A stretch of 64,000 nucleotides of DNA from Haloterrigena sp. H1 (GTDB taxonomy: Archaea; Halobacteriota; Halobacteria; Halobacteriales; Natrialbaceae): assembly GCF_005938085.1 (NCBI RefSeq), contig NZ_SMZK01000001.1:1240001-1304000 (forward strand), written 5' to 3'. Below the pieces are notes generated by a model. That model ran no database searches. It was not told where the DNA came from and worked only from the letters and a program-made list of their open reading frames with translations. The position numbers and the translations under genes are program-made. Numbering within the stretch: position 1 is the first letter of the stretch; each line of letters begins with the position of its first letter. Positions 54,493 through 62,894 of the stretch are shown piece after piece.

Positions 54493-55326
54493 ATGATCGA
54501 AAGCGACTGGGACGACTGGCTCGTCCGCGACGTCGAAGACGCGACGCCAGAGGGTGTCGCGATCTGGTATCTCGGCTGTAACGGCTTCGTCCTGAAGGGG
54601 ACCGAGGGAACGACGATCTACATCGATCCCTATCTCGGACTCGGCGACCCGCCGCGGACGGTCCGGATGATCCCCGTCCCGTTCGATCCCGACGACGTCG
54701 CGGAGGCCGATGCCGTCCTCGCGACCCACGAACACACCGACCACGTCCACGGCCCGAGTCAGGCCCCGATCCTCGCGAACACGGGCGCGACCTTCTATGC
54801 ACCCGACGACAGCGTCGCGAAAGCCCGCGACGAAGAGGCATGGACCGACGAATGGGACGTCACCGACGAGCAGCTGGCCGAAGTCGCCGAAGGAGAAACC
54901 CTCGAGATCGGCGAGTTCACCGTCCACGTCGAGGCGGCCAACGATCCCGACGCGACCCATCCCGTCAGCTACGTGTTCGAACACGACGCCGGGACCTTCT
55001 TCCACGGCGGCGATACGAAACCGACCGACGAGTTCGAGCGAATCGGCGACGAGTACGACATCGATCTCGCGGTGTTTGCCTTCGGTACCGTCGGACAGAT
55101 CCCCGACAAACAGACCCGCGAGCCCAAACGAACACGCTGGTACAACGACGAGAACCAGGTCATCGAGTGTGCCACCGCCCTCGAGTGTGACCGACTTCTC
55201 CCGAGTCACTGGGATATGTGGAAGGGTCTGACCGCTGATCCGACGGCACTGCACCACCACGCCGCCAGTTTCGCGTATCCACAACGGCTCGAGATCGCCG
55301 AGATCGGCGACCGCGTCGATTTGTAA
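54493..55326 (+). CDS. MBL-fold metallohydrolase (UlaG-like)
   Basis: A 277-residue metallo-beta-lactamase-fold protein: IWYLGCNGFVLKGTEGTTIYIDPYLG, the metal ligands in ATHEHTDHVHG (HxHxDH-type) and HGGDTKPTDEF, and a late His in LLPSHWDMWKG. It most resembles L-ascorbate-6-phosphate lactonase (UlaG) and related cytoplasmic phosphodiesterases. The real substrate is unknown. Independent transcript, with TATA-like CACTTACC. Confidence 0.9.
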   Translation: MIESDWDDWLVRDVEDATPEGVAIWYLGCNGFVLKGTEGTTIYIDPYLGLGDPPRTVRMIPVPFDPDDVAEADAVLATHEHTDHVHGPSQAPILANTGATFYAPDDSVAKARDEEAWTDEWDVTDEQLAEVAEGETLEIGEFTVHVEAANDPDATHPVSYVFEHDAGTFFHGGDTKPTDEFERIGDEYDIDLAVFAFGTVGQIPDKQTREPKRTRWYNDENQVIECATALECDRLLPSHWDMWKGLTADPTALHHHAASFAYPQRLEIAEIGDRVDL

Positions 55327-55347
55327 CGATTCTCAAACTGTCCGCAC

Positions 55348-55360
55348 ATTTTATAGTAAT
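55348..55360 (+). promoter_or_regulatory. TATA-like box of the repeat/coiled-coil gene
   Basis: ATTTTATAGTAAT, centred about 29 nt before the ATG at 55383, so a leader of about 3 nt is expected. Confidence 0.55.
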
Positions 55361-55382
55361 GGTATGGTAACGTTGGTTCCAT

Positions 55383-57125
55383 ATGACCAGCACCGCCGAT
55401 ACGGACGACGTAATCGAGGTCAGCGCCGATGGGATCTCCGTCCAGAAGACGTTCGAAGCGGACGAGTTTCCCGTTCCGGCGATTCGATTCGAGATCGAAT
55501 CGGCCCGTGACGAGCCAGTCACGATCCAGCTCTCCGAGGACATTCCCGAATCGTTCCCGATGGACAAAGTCGGCTTTCACCCCGACTATCACAGCGACGA
55601 CTGGACGGCCTACCAGGACAACCACGTCGAGTTCACGGCGACGCTCGAGCCCGGCGGCGACCTCGAGACCGTTTACGGGATCCAGATCGACGACGACAGT
55701 CGTGCCGCGGCGTTTCTCACGGAGCCGGCGATCGTCGACCTCGAGGCTGGCGACGACGACCGCTCGGATGCTGACGAAGTGGACGACGAAGTCATCGGCA
55801 ACATCGTCTCCGAGGACCGCAATCAGCCCGTCAAGGATATGATCGCCGGCGAGTCGGACACCGTTCCCGGTCTCGAAGGTGACGAGGACGACGAAGACGA
55901 CGAAGACGGCGAAGACGACGCCTCGGGACTCGATCTCGACCTCGGTAACATCGACACCGATCCCGAGCCGGACATCGACCTCGGATTTGACGAGGATGAC
56001 GGGCTCTCCGTAGGGGAAGACGAGCCGGACATCGACCTTGGGTTCGACGAGGACGACGAACTGTCCGTTGAAGAGGACGAGCCCGATATCGATCTCGGGT
56101 TTGACGAGGACGACGCCGAATCGGCCGTCGAAGAGGATACCGAATCGGCTGCTGATGAGGACGCCGAACCGACCGCCGAGGAGGACGTTGAATCGGCTAC
56201 TGAAGCGGATGCCGAATCGGCCGCTGACGATGACGGTGAACTGACGGCTGACGAGGACGACGAGGAGGACGTCGCCGACACTGAACTCGAGACTGCCGAC
56301 GCCGCGGACGAGCCGGCCGAAGCGAGTGTCGACGAATCGGAATCCGATCTCGAAGCGGACACGACCGACGATGAGGAACCACCGACGGTCGAGCCCGACG
56401 CACCTGACGAGGCAAAGCCGGACGAGCAGGACGGCGACGACACGGCCGAACTGGCAGCCGAGCAGACGGAAGCACCGGCTGGAACAGTCGACGACGAGGT
56501 GACGGCGGACGCCGACGACGCAGTCGAGTCGGCCACTGAAGTCGAAACCGCGACCGTCGAGTTCGACGGCTCAGTTGCGGCTCGCCTTGCGACCGAGATC
56601 CAAGACGGGACGGTCGACGACGCCGATCTCGAGGCGATTCAGGCCGAACTCGACCTCGAGCCCTCGGGGCCGGAAATCGCGAAAGTCGAGCACCTCCAGT
56701 CCCGCGTCGAGGAGGTCGCAGCCTACACCGACGCACTCGAGACGTTCCTCGAGGACAACGGCACGGGCGCACAGCTCATCGAGGAGTTACAGACCGATCT
56801 CGCAGCACTCGAAGACGAGATCGAATCGGTAGACGAGCGACTCGAGGGAACGTCGTCGCAGGTCGAGGAACTCGACGCCGACGTTGCAGACCTCACGGAC
56901 TGGAACGCCGATCTCGAGACGGAGCTGAGCGATGTCACCGCCGACGTCGCCGAACTGGACGACACCGTCGCGGGGATCGACGACGATGTCGATGATCTCA
57001 CGGATACCGTCGACGACGTGGAATCTGATCTCGAAACCGTCGCGGACGACCTCGAAGCAGTCCAGGAGGACGTAACGGACATTCAGGACTGGCGCGACCA
57101 ACTCGGCTCGATGTTCTCCAACTGA
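55383..57125 (+). CDS. Acidic repeat and coiled-coil protein of unknown function
   Basis: A 580-residue protein in three parts. Residues 1-120 look like a beta-sandwich (ISVQKTFEADEFPVPAIRFEIESA, HVEFTATLEPGGDLETVYGIQI). Residues 120-390 are extremely acidic and disordered, with tandem copies of EPDIDLGFDEDD at 195, 214 and 233, then ESAADEDAE-type degenerate repeats. Residues 400-580 form a long coiled coil (EELQTDLAALEDEIESVDERLEG, ADLTDWNADLETELSDVTADV). No membrane segment or signal. A scaffold or filament role is possible but unproved. Confidence 0.82.
   Translation: MTSTADTDDVIEVSADGISVQKTFEADEFPVPAIRFEIESARDEPVTIQLSEDIPESFPMDKVGFHPDYHSDDWTAYQDNHVEFTATLEPGGDLETVYGIQIDDDSRAAAFLTEPAIVDLEAGDDDRSDADEVDDEVIGNIVSEDRNQPVKDMIAGESDTVPGLEGDEDDEDDEDGEDDASGLDLDLGNIDTDPEPDIDLGFDEDDGLSVGEDEPDIDLGFDEDDELSVEEDEPDIDLGFDEDDAESAVEEDTESAADEDAEPTAEEDVESATEADAESAADDDGELTADEDDEEDVADTELETADAADEPAEASVDESESDLEADTTDDEEPPTVEPDAPDEAKPDEQDGDDTAELAAEQTEAPAGTVDDEVTADADDAVESATEVETATVEFDGSVAARLATEIQDGTVDDADLEAIQAELDLEPSGPEIAKVEHLQSRVEEVAAYTDALETFLEDNGTGAQLIEELQTDLAALEDEIESVDERLEGTSSQVEELDADVADLTDWNADLETELSDVTADVAELDDTVAGIDDDVDDLTDTVDDVESDLETVADDLEAVQEDVTDIQDWRDQLGSMFSN
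55965..56114 (+). repeat. Tandem 57-nt coding repeat
   Basis: Two consecutive 57-nt units (55965-56021, 56022-56078), each encoding EPDIDLGFDEDD-x-LSV-x-ED, and a third partial unit to 56114. The DNA copies differ at silent positions, so the units are selected as protein or are not very recent. Confidence 0.8.
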
Positions 57126-57205
57126 GCGGCGCAGGCGTCACCCATCGATTTCGGACTGTAGCGGAAACGCAACTCGTTTATCCGTCGCCGATTGAGAACC
57201 GGTCG

Positions 57206-58132
57206 ATGGGCGAGACGATACCGATCGCTGTTCCACGAAAGGGGCGACCGCTCGAGTCTGTACTCGATCGGATCGCAGATCGCCTCGGCGTCCCCGACCT
57301 CGCCGACGACATTACATCGACGCTTCGTCACGAAAAGGCACTCACGAAAGGGACTATCGAGCCCGACGAGGAGGACGTCTACCATCGTCTCGCAAACTAC
57401 AGTACTGTCGACGATTCGACCGCACCCGAATATACGCTGTTGCGCGACGACCGCGCCGGCAAGCCACGCCGGATAGTCTTCGACAGCGTCACGATCCCGC
57501 TATCGAACGTCGAGGGCGCGCCCGACGACGCGGCGGTCCAGCTCGTCGGCCGAGAGGAGCCGTTTCGCGCGCTTCGGACCCACGAGTTCGCGCTCGGATT
57601 CGACAGTGCCGACCTCGTTCTCGAGGAGGTCGTCGAGTTGCGACCGGAGCCGCTCGACCGGATCGCCGACGTGAACGCCCGCATTAATCCCGCCGACACC
57701 GACGTGCAAGTCGTCACCGGGCTCGGCGATACCGTCTACCACACGCTGCTTGCCACGCCCGAAGTCGCGCCGTCCGCCGAGTCTATCGATCGGGACTTCC
57801 TCGAGACCTACGAGGGACCGCTCTGTATCGAGCCCAGATACGAACGGCTCGTTCAGGCCGTGCTTGGCACGCGGCTCCTCGACGGTATCGACTTCTGGTA
57901 TCCGGACGACGGCCGCGAGGAAGAGGCAGCGATCGCCGACGCGGGGCTAGGCGTCTACCTGACTGTGACTGGCTCGACCGCCCGCGACCACGGCCTCTTG
58001 CTCGGCGAACAGCTATTTCCAAGCGAGACCGTCCTGCTCAAGAACACGGTAGAAACGACCGACACGGTCGACTGCGTCCGCGCGCTGCTGAACGGCCCCG
58101 ATCTCGAGACGGAGCTCGCGGTCGGCCAATAA
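57206..58132 (+). CDS. Divergent HisG-like (ATP phosphoribosyltransferase-fold) protein
   Basis: A 308-residue protein. It opens like HisG (IPIAVPRKGRPLESVLDRIADRLG) and has GPLCIEPRYERLVQAVLG. The segment AGLGVYLTVTGSTARDHGLLLGEQLFPSETVLLKN follows the PRPP-binding pattern TGSTLRANGL of HisG with changed residues. It also contains PADTDVQVVTGLGDTVYHTLLAT. Probably a paralog with a periplasmic-binding-like fold, perhaps not catalytic. Leaderless start; a GTTTATCC box is 26 nt upstream. Confidence 0.7.
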   Translation: MGETIPIAVPRKGRPLESVLDRIADRLGVPDLADDITSTLRHEKALTKGTIEPDEEDVYHRLANYSTVDDSTAPEYTLLRDDRAGKPRRIVFDSVTIPLSNVEGAPDDAAVQLVGREEPFRALRTHEFALGFDSADLVLEEVVELRPEPLDRIADVNARINPADTDVQVVTGLGDTVYHTLLATPEVAPSAESIDRDFLETYEGPLCIEPRYERLVQAVLGTRLLDGIDFWYPDDGREEEAAIADAGLGVYLTVTGSTARDHGLLLGEQLFPSETVLLKNTVETTDTVDCVRALLNGPDLETELAVGQ

Positions 58133-58152
58133 GGCGTACTCGCGATTCTGTC

Positions 58153-59466
58153 CTACTCCCAGTTGTGGAGTGAGTCGCGGAAGATGTCCGCGACGTCGTC
58201 TTTCGTCACCGGCCGTGGATTACACCGCAGCAGTCGCTGCTGGGTGTCGACGGTCTGTTCGGCCAGCCAGTCGATCTCGTCGTCGGTGATGCCGGCGAGT
58301 TCGTTGAGCCCGCTCGGGAGGACGTTCAGATCGCGCTGGAGTGCAACGAACTCCTCGCGTGCGCGATCGGCCGCCGTTCGCGTGCTCAATCCGTCGGTGT
58401 CCGCGCCGAGCATCTCGGCGATGGTCGCAAAGCGGTCTGGATCACTGGCGACGTTGTACCCCAACGTGCTCGCCGGCGTGAGCACGGCGATCGTTTCGCC
58501 GTGGTAGGTGTGGTACTTGTTCCCGACCGGGTACGCCATCGCGTGACAGAGACTCGCACCGGCCGTGAGACCGGCGATCGCGCCGTAGAGCGCCCCTTTC
58601 AACATCGCCTCACGAGCCTCGAGATCGTCGCCGTTGTTGACGGCTCGTCTGACGTTGCTCGAGAGGAGGTCGATCGCCTTCTCGCTGAACAGTTCGGTAA
58701 AGCCAGTACGACCGGCGTAGACCGGTCGGTCGGCGGGGTCCTCGGGGCGGAGTAAGTTGTCGTATCGATGTGTAGTATATCCCTCGATGGCATGACCGAG
58801 CGCGTCCATCGCTGTTTTCGCGGTGAGATCAGGAGGGAGCGACGTGGTCAGCGTCGGATCGAGCACCGCGGCGTCGGCCCGCACGTTATTGCTCGAGATG
58901 CCCTCCTTGATCTCTTTCTCGGCAACCGACAGGATCGCGACCGGCGAAATCTCCGAGCCGGTGCCGGCCGTCGTGGGGAGCAAGACGAGGGGTGGGCCGG
59001 ACTCAGAGAGTGCCTCGCCGGAGCCGGTCGGTTCGGCGACGTAGTCGAGGATTTCGCCGCCGTTGGCAACGACCGCGCGCGTCGTCTTCGCGGTGTCGAG
59101 ACAGCTGCCGCCGCCGAGTCCGATGTAGAAGTCGTAGCCGTCCGTGCCCATCTCCTCGCGGACGAACGAGATACACTCTTCGACGGCCTCGATCGAGGGT
59201 TCGCGCTCCGAGCCGTCGTAGACGTCGACATCGAATCCTGCGTCTTCGACGTGGTCGGCGACCCGGCCTGCGTGGCCGATCTCGGCGAGCGTCTCGTCGG
59301 TCACGATCAGCCCGCGTGCATCGTCTGCAACGCCCAGATCGGCGAGCTGAAAGCCAAGTTCTCTGACTGCGCCGCGGCCCACGCGAATCTGTGGCATCTG
59401 GACGTGCCAGACGGTTTCGGGCGTGAGTTCATGCGGGCTGGCGGAGACGGACCGCTCGTAGCTCAC
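58153..59466 (-). CDS. Iron-containing alcohol dehydrogenase
   Basis: A 437-residue group-III ADH. It has the NAD-binding GGGSCLDTAKTTRA and TTAGTGSEISPVA, then metal ligands in DALGHAIEGYTTHRYDN and the histidines of HAMAYPVGNKYHTYHGE. It starts at GTG 59466, which overlaps the preceding gene's TGA as GTGA, so it is co-translated with a lactonase. It may oxidise or reduce a product of that enzyme; this is inference. An internal ATG (MPQIRVG) is a weaker alternative start. Confidence 0.9.
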   Translation of the reverse strand: MSYERSVSASPHELTPETVWHVQMPQIRVGRGAVRELGFQLADLGVADDARGLIVTDETLAEIGHAGRVADHVEDAGFDVDVYDGSEREPSIEAVEECISFVREEMGTDGYDFYIGLGGGSCLDTAKTTRAVVANGGEILDYVAEPTGSGEALSESGPPLVLLPTTAGTGSEISPVAILSVAEKEIKEGISSNNVRADAAVLDPTLTTSLPPDLTAKTAMDALGHAIEGYTTHRYDNLLRPEDPADRPVYAGRTGFTELFSEKAIDLLSSNVRRAVNNGDDLEAREAMLKGALYGAIAGLTAGASLCHAMAYPVGNKYHTYHGETIAVLTPASTLGYNVASDPDRFATIAEMLGADTDGLSTRTAADRAREEFVALQRDLNVLPSGLNELAGITDDEIDWLAEQTVDTQQRLLRCNPRPVTKDDVADIFRDSLHNWE

Positions 59467-60269
59467 AGCCCCCACCCCGGCTGCATAGCCTCGAACTGCT
59501 CGGGATCGTGTCCGTAGACGACCTCGGCGTCGTGACGCCGCTCGAGTGCCTTGATACGACGGAGGCTCTCGACCCACTCGGTCTTTCCCCAGAGGAGGTG
59601 CGCCCCGAGCGGAATCTCGTCTTCGAAGTTGTCGGCCATGTAGACCTGATCACCGGTGAAGACGAGCGTTCCCTCGTCGTCTATGTGGATCACCGTCCCG
59701 GTGAGTCCGGGTGTGTGACCGGGGAAGCGGACGAACTCCACGTCCTCGAAGTGTTGCTCGCGATCCTGGTGTAACACGTGCCAGTTCAGGTCGTGGTCGA
59801 AGTCCTCGAGGATGTACGCGCCGCTTCCCTCGTCGGTCTTCGCGCTATAGTAGGCGAACTTGAGCTCGCGCTCGTGGACGAAGACCGGGACGTCCGTCCC
59901 GTCGAAGAACTCGAGCCCGCCGGCGTGGTCGAGGTGCAGGTGGGTCTGGAAGACGTAATCGATGTCGTCGATGCCAAAACCGGCCTCGTTCAGGTCGTCG
60001 TCGAGCCGATGTTCGTGAGCGTCGTGTGGATAAAACGCCTGTAGGAGTCCCTCGGGCCAGTGGCCCTCGAGTGCGTCGTGATGCGACCCGGTATCCCAGA
60101 GGATCGTCCCCTCGGGGTGGTCGATCACGAGGCTCCAGACCGGAATCTCCCCGTAATCGATGTCGGGGTTGGGCTCGTCGTGTGTGCCGAGCACGTGCCC
60201 TTCCATCATGTAGTTCATGTCGACGTCGAGTCCACCGCGGTCGAGAACGTGTATGGTAACATCAACCAT
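59463..60269 (-). CDS. N-acyl homoserine lactonase-family MBL hydrolase
   Basis: A 268-residue MBL-fold enzyme. It has the full metal motif HLHLDHAGG, the upstream strand TILWDTGSHHDALEGHWPEG and the downstream FPGHTPGLTGTVI and FTGDQVYMADNF. The family includes quorum-quenching AHL lactonases and other lactonases. Archaeal AHL signalling is not established, so the substrate is open. First gene of a two-gene operon with the iron ADH. Start at MVDVTIHV. Confidence 0.9.
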   Translation of the reverse strand: MVDVTIHVLDRGGLDVDMNYMMEGHVLGTHDEPNPDIDYGEIPVWSLVIDHPEGTILWDTGSHHDALEGHWPEGLLQAFYPHDAHEHRLDDDLNEAGFGIDDIDYVFQTHLHLDHAGGLEFFDGTDVPVFVHERELKFAYYSAKTDEGSGAYILEDFDHDLNWHVLHQDREQHFEDVEFVRFPGHTPGLTGTVIHIDDEGTLVFTGDQVYMADNFEDEIPLGAHLLWGKTEWVESLRRIKALERRHDAEVVYGHDPEQFEAMQPGWGL

Positions 60270-60715
60270 GGTATAGTGCCACAACTAGGCAACCAGAACC
60301 TGCCTAATAATCATTCGGGCAGAGAGTTTGTCGCCGGTAGCACATCGAGACGACTCGCTGATGCAAGCCCAGTCGGCGAACTCTTATCTCTAGTCGATCG
60401 TGAACTGCGGGCAACGACTGCCAGACAAGGGGTACACGTCGATCGAACGCACGTAGCGATTCATTTGACGCGGCCGGCGACAATGGGGCCTCGAGGCGCA
60501 AATTGATATAGCCATATCCGATTTATAAGTTCGATTCGAGACGGTCGCGCTGAGTACGATCGTAGTTAGAATCTATCCACTATTCATCACAGAACCGGAA
60601 CGTGTCGATGTGAGGAGCGGCCACTACGTAGTAGCCCGTACTGTCGAAGCCGCTCTGGACGAATCACAGTGCACTGTGCCGACACTCCAGTGAGATCCCC
60701 GCGAGCCGACACGCA
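60270..60715. other. Gene-free stretch with a palindrome and strong TATA box
   Basis: About 445 bp between the lactonase start and the recombinase stop. The GATATAGCCATATC palindrome at 60505-60518 is followed closely by ATTTATAAG (60521-60529). No gene starts within 100 bp of this in either direction. A plus-strand frame at about 60535-60690 lacks a start codon, and other frames have non-haloarchaeal composition. A small transcript is possible. Confidence 0.4.
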
Positions 60716-61762
60716 TCACCGGGTGACGGCGTAAATCGACTCGAGATAGGTCTCCCGGACGCGATCGCCCCAGTTGTGGGTGTACGTGTCGATGACATCG
60801 CCGGCAACGTCACCACGGAGATACTGCACGATCCCCCGATCACCGGTTCGATCCCGCAGATGCGTAGTGAAGAAGTGCCGGAAGTAGTGTGGTGTGACGT
60901 TCTCCTGGGTCCCCCCACCGGTTCGGTACCAGCCGTGGTCACGGGCGTGTTTCTCGACGAGATAGCGGACGTCCGACGGCGTGAGCCGCTCGCCCCACGA
61001 GTCGCGGGTATCGAGAAAGAGCGGCCGTGCCGACGACACCGCGTCCGGGCGGATCGCCAGCCACTCGCATAACACCCGTCGGAGTTCACTATCGACGGGG
61101 ACGACCGTATCGCGCTTTCGCTTGTTCGATGCCGTCCGTTCCTCGCCGTTGACGGTCGTGCCGCGGGCCGGCTCGGACGAGACGAACACTGATTCAGGTC
61201 GTTGCTCGAGCCCGACGCGGGGCGTCCACGCGAGGTCGAGTCCCTGGGTCTCGAGGTGAAGATCCCGCAGATCGAGGTTACAGAGCTCGCCAACGCGCAT
61301 CCCCGTCTTGAGGAGCGTGACGACGACGACTCGCTCGAGAGGGTGGGCGATCTCGGCGACGAACGACTGCATTTCCGGCACCGAGATGTCGCGTCGCGTC
61401 GGATTCGTCTCGATCGATTCGGACAGCTCCTCCATAACGAGCGCCATCGGGTTATCGTCGAAGACGCCGACGCGGGTCATGTAGTCGTAGAACCGATTGA
61501 GATAGGAGGCGTACGTCGCGATCGTGCTGTCTTCGAACTCCCCGCGCAGCGAATGGACCCAGGCCATACATTCGCGCCGTTGGGCCGCGCCGACCGCATC
61601 GACATCGAAGCGCTCGCGAAGGAAGGCCTCGAATCGCCGCAGCACTCGCTCGTAGGCCTCGAGCGTTCGCTCGCTCTTGCCGTGATACCGCTGGTCGTCG
61701 AGGAAGTACGCGATCGGATCTGCCACGTCCGCCGGCGTGTCGCCAGTGGGTTCAGTCGCCAT
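60716..61762 (-). CDS. Tyrosine recombinase/integrase
   Basis: A 348-residue XerC/D-like protein. The SAM-like N-terminal core-binding domain (about 15-110) is followed by a catalytic domain with Arg156 (TGMRVGEL), a beta-hairpin Lys at about 215-217 (NKRKRDTV), His292 and Arg295 (HYFRH) and the probable nucleophile Tyr327 (DTYTH). The usual LGH histidine before the Tyr is replaced by LRGD. It overlaps the small gene upstream by 11 bp. No tRNA or att site is nearby, so it looks like a resident chromosomal recombinase. Confidence 0.92.
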   Translation of the reverse strand: MATEPTGDTPADVADPIAYFLDDQRYHGKSERTLEAYERVLRRFEAFLRERFDVDAVGAAQRRECMAWVHSLRGEFEDSTIATYASYLNRFYDYMTRVGVFDDNPMALVMEELSESIETNPTRRDISVPEMQSFVAEIAHPLERVVVVTLLKTGMRVGELCNLDLRDLHLETQGLDLAWTPRVGLEQRPESVFVSSEPARGTTVNGEERTASNKRKRDTVVPVDSELRRVLCEWLAIRPDAVSSARPLFLDTRDSWGERLTPSDVRYLVEKHARDHGWYRTGGGTQENVTPHYFRHFFTTHLRDRTGDRGIVQYLRGDVAGDVIDTYTHNWGDRVRETYLESIYAVTR

Positions 61763-62147
61763 CGCCACCACCGTCGATGGTCGTGTACCCACCGTGGCGA
61801 CCGCTGTATCGAATTCGGTTGGTCGCCTGTAGCTCCTCGAGGGTCTCATCCAGTCGTGACTCGATATCGTCGGAGACCGCCTCGAGCAGTTCGTCCCACG
61901 AATACGTGTCAGAAGTTAGTAGTTCGAGAACCTGTCTTTCGAGGGCGTTACCCCCAGGGTCTGGGCCCGGAGAATCGGGTTCCGCTGAGTCGGGGTCGAA
62001 CCCTTTGCGTCCGGCTTGGACCATCGTCCGGACGAACTCGCTCTGACTCATGTCGAGGTCGTCAGCGTGGGATTGCCACTCCGCTTTCTGGTATGCCGGG
62101 ACGTAGGTTTTGACAGTTTCTCGAGACGTGTCGGCCGAATCGCTCAT
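61752..62147 (-). CDS. Small DNA-binding-type protein paired with the recombinase (DUF5805-like)
   Basis: A 131-residue protein. The N-terminal 45 residues (TVKTYVPAYQKAEWQSHADDLDMSQSEFVRTMVQAG) form an RHH-like motif. The C-terminal 60 residues (LLTSDTYSWDELLEAVSDDIESRLDETLEELQATNRIRYSGRHGGYTTI) read as a winged helix. Recalled as the DUF5805 family, which commonly precedes such recombinases in haloarchaea. It may repress the operon or help direct the recombinase. Start at MSDSAD; upstream control sites are listed separately. Confidence 0.85.
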   Translation of the reverse strand: MSDSADTSRETVKTYVPAYQKAEWQSHADDLDMSQSEFVRTMVQAGRKGFDPDSAEPDSPGPDPGGNALERQVLELLTSDTYSWDELLEAVSDDIESRLDETLEELQATNRIRYSGRHGGYTTIDGGGDGD

Positions 62148-62193
62148 ACAGCATTCATCAGACGCGACGATATTCAATCTACCCATTATTCGA

Positions 62194-62235
62194 GCTAAGT
62201 ATATTTATCTTAGGTGCTAGCACCCAAATAGCACC
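62194..62235 (-). promoter_or_regulatory. Promoter and palindromic operator of the recombinase operon
   Basis: A TATA-like box, AAATATACTTA on the minus strand (62196-62206), lies about 54 nt before the ATG at 62147. Just upstream of it is the 12-bp perfect palindrome GGTGCTAGCACC (62213-62224). TAGCACC repeats at 62218-62224 and 62229-62235, an 11-bp period, which puts both half-sites on one DNA face. This is where a regulator or BRE-blocking factor would bind. Confidence 0.5.
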
Positions 62236-62821
62236 AGTTGTCGTCCTACAGATCAAGATACACATTACCGAAAGTCCCACAGATTCGGCTACAAGATCTT
62301 GCAGACTAGTCCCACAGTTCTAGATATGCTATTTTGGCTGCAGCCTTGCCGGCCCAATACGTAGTCGGCATTCGTGTGGCTGAGTTGTCTCGTCGCAATC
62401 AATGAGCGGTATCATTCTCTCGCTCGAGCGGAGCACCAGCCAGCAATCACACCTCGATCCGCGGTCGGCACCATGACTCGAGCGAGACCGGTCCGTTTGG
62501 AGTAACAGCCTCTCCGCTGCCGACGACAGCGATTCGACGACCCCCTCGGACAGCCTTGCGTGGGTACTGGACCTCGACGAGGGTTCACCCGGTCGTCGGT
62601 CTCCCCGTTTGTCTGACCGGTCTGCAATAGTGTACCTGTTCGTCGCTCGAGTCGACGTCACATCAATGTGACAGGATCGAAATGGAGTGCGAAGGGTGCC
62701 GTCAGAACGCATCGAGTCTCGGCCACGGATCGATCTCCGTAGTGATGGCATGGGTTCGAACTGTCCGGCCGAATGTGAGTTAGTCACCGTTTCGATTGGT
62801 TCCAGCACGTTCCACTGATAC

Positions 62822-62894
62822 GGTCTGCTGTAACGATTTACCGGTGCAACCGCAGAACGATCGCGTTTGCACCGGAAATGACTCACAGCAGACC
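62822..62894. mobile_element. 73-bp MITE-like palindrome
   Basis: The left 28 bp (begin GGTCTGCTGTAACGATTTAC) are an imperfect inverted repeat of the right 28 bp (end CACAGCAGACC), about 7 mismatches, around a 17-bp loop. GGTCTGCTGT...ACAGCAGACC termini look like paired insertion-sequence ends. No clear target-site duplication flanks it and no transposase is present. A hairpin RNA or terminator is the alternative. Confidence 0.45.

Noticed and set aside
60535..60690. Plus-strand frame of about 45 codons
   Set aside because: No ATG, GTG or TTG start after the preceding stop; kept only as a note on the intergenic region.
60716..62147. Integrase as evidence of a provirus or integrative element
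   Set aside because: No tRNA, att repeats, replication or capsid genes nearby; the pair looks resident in the chromosome.
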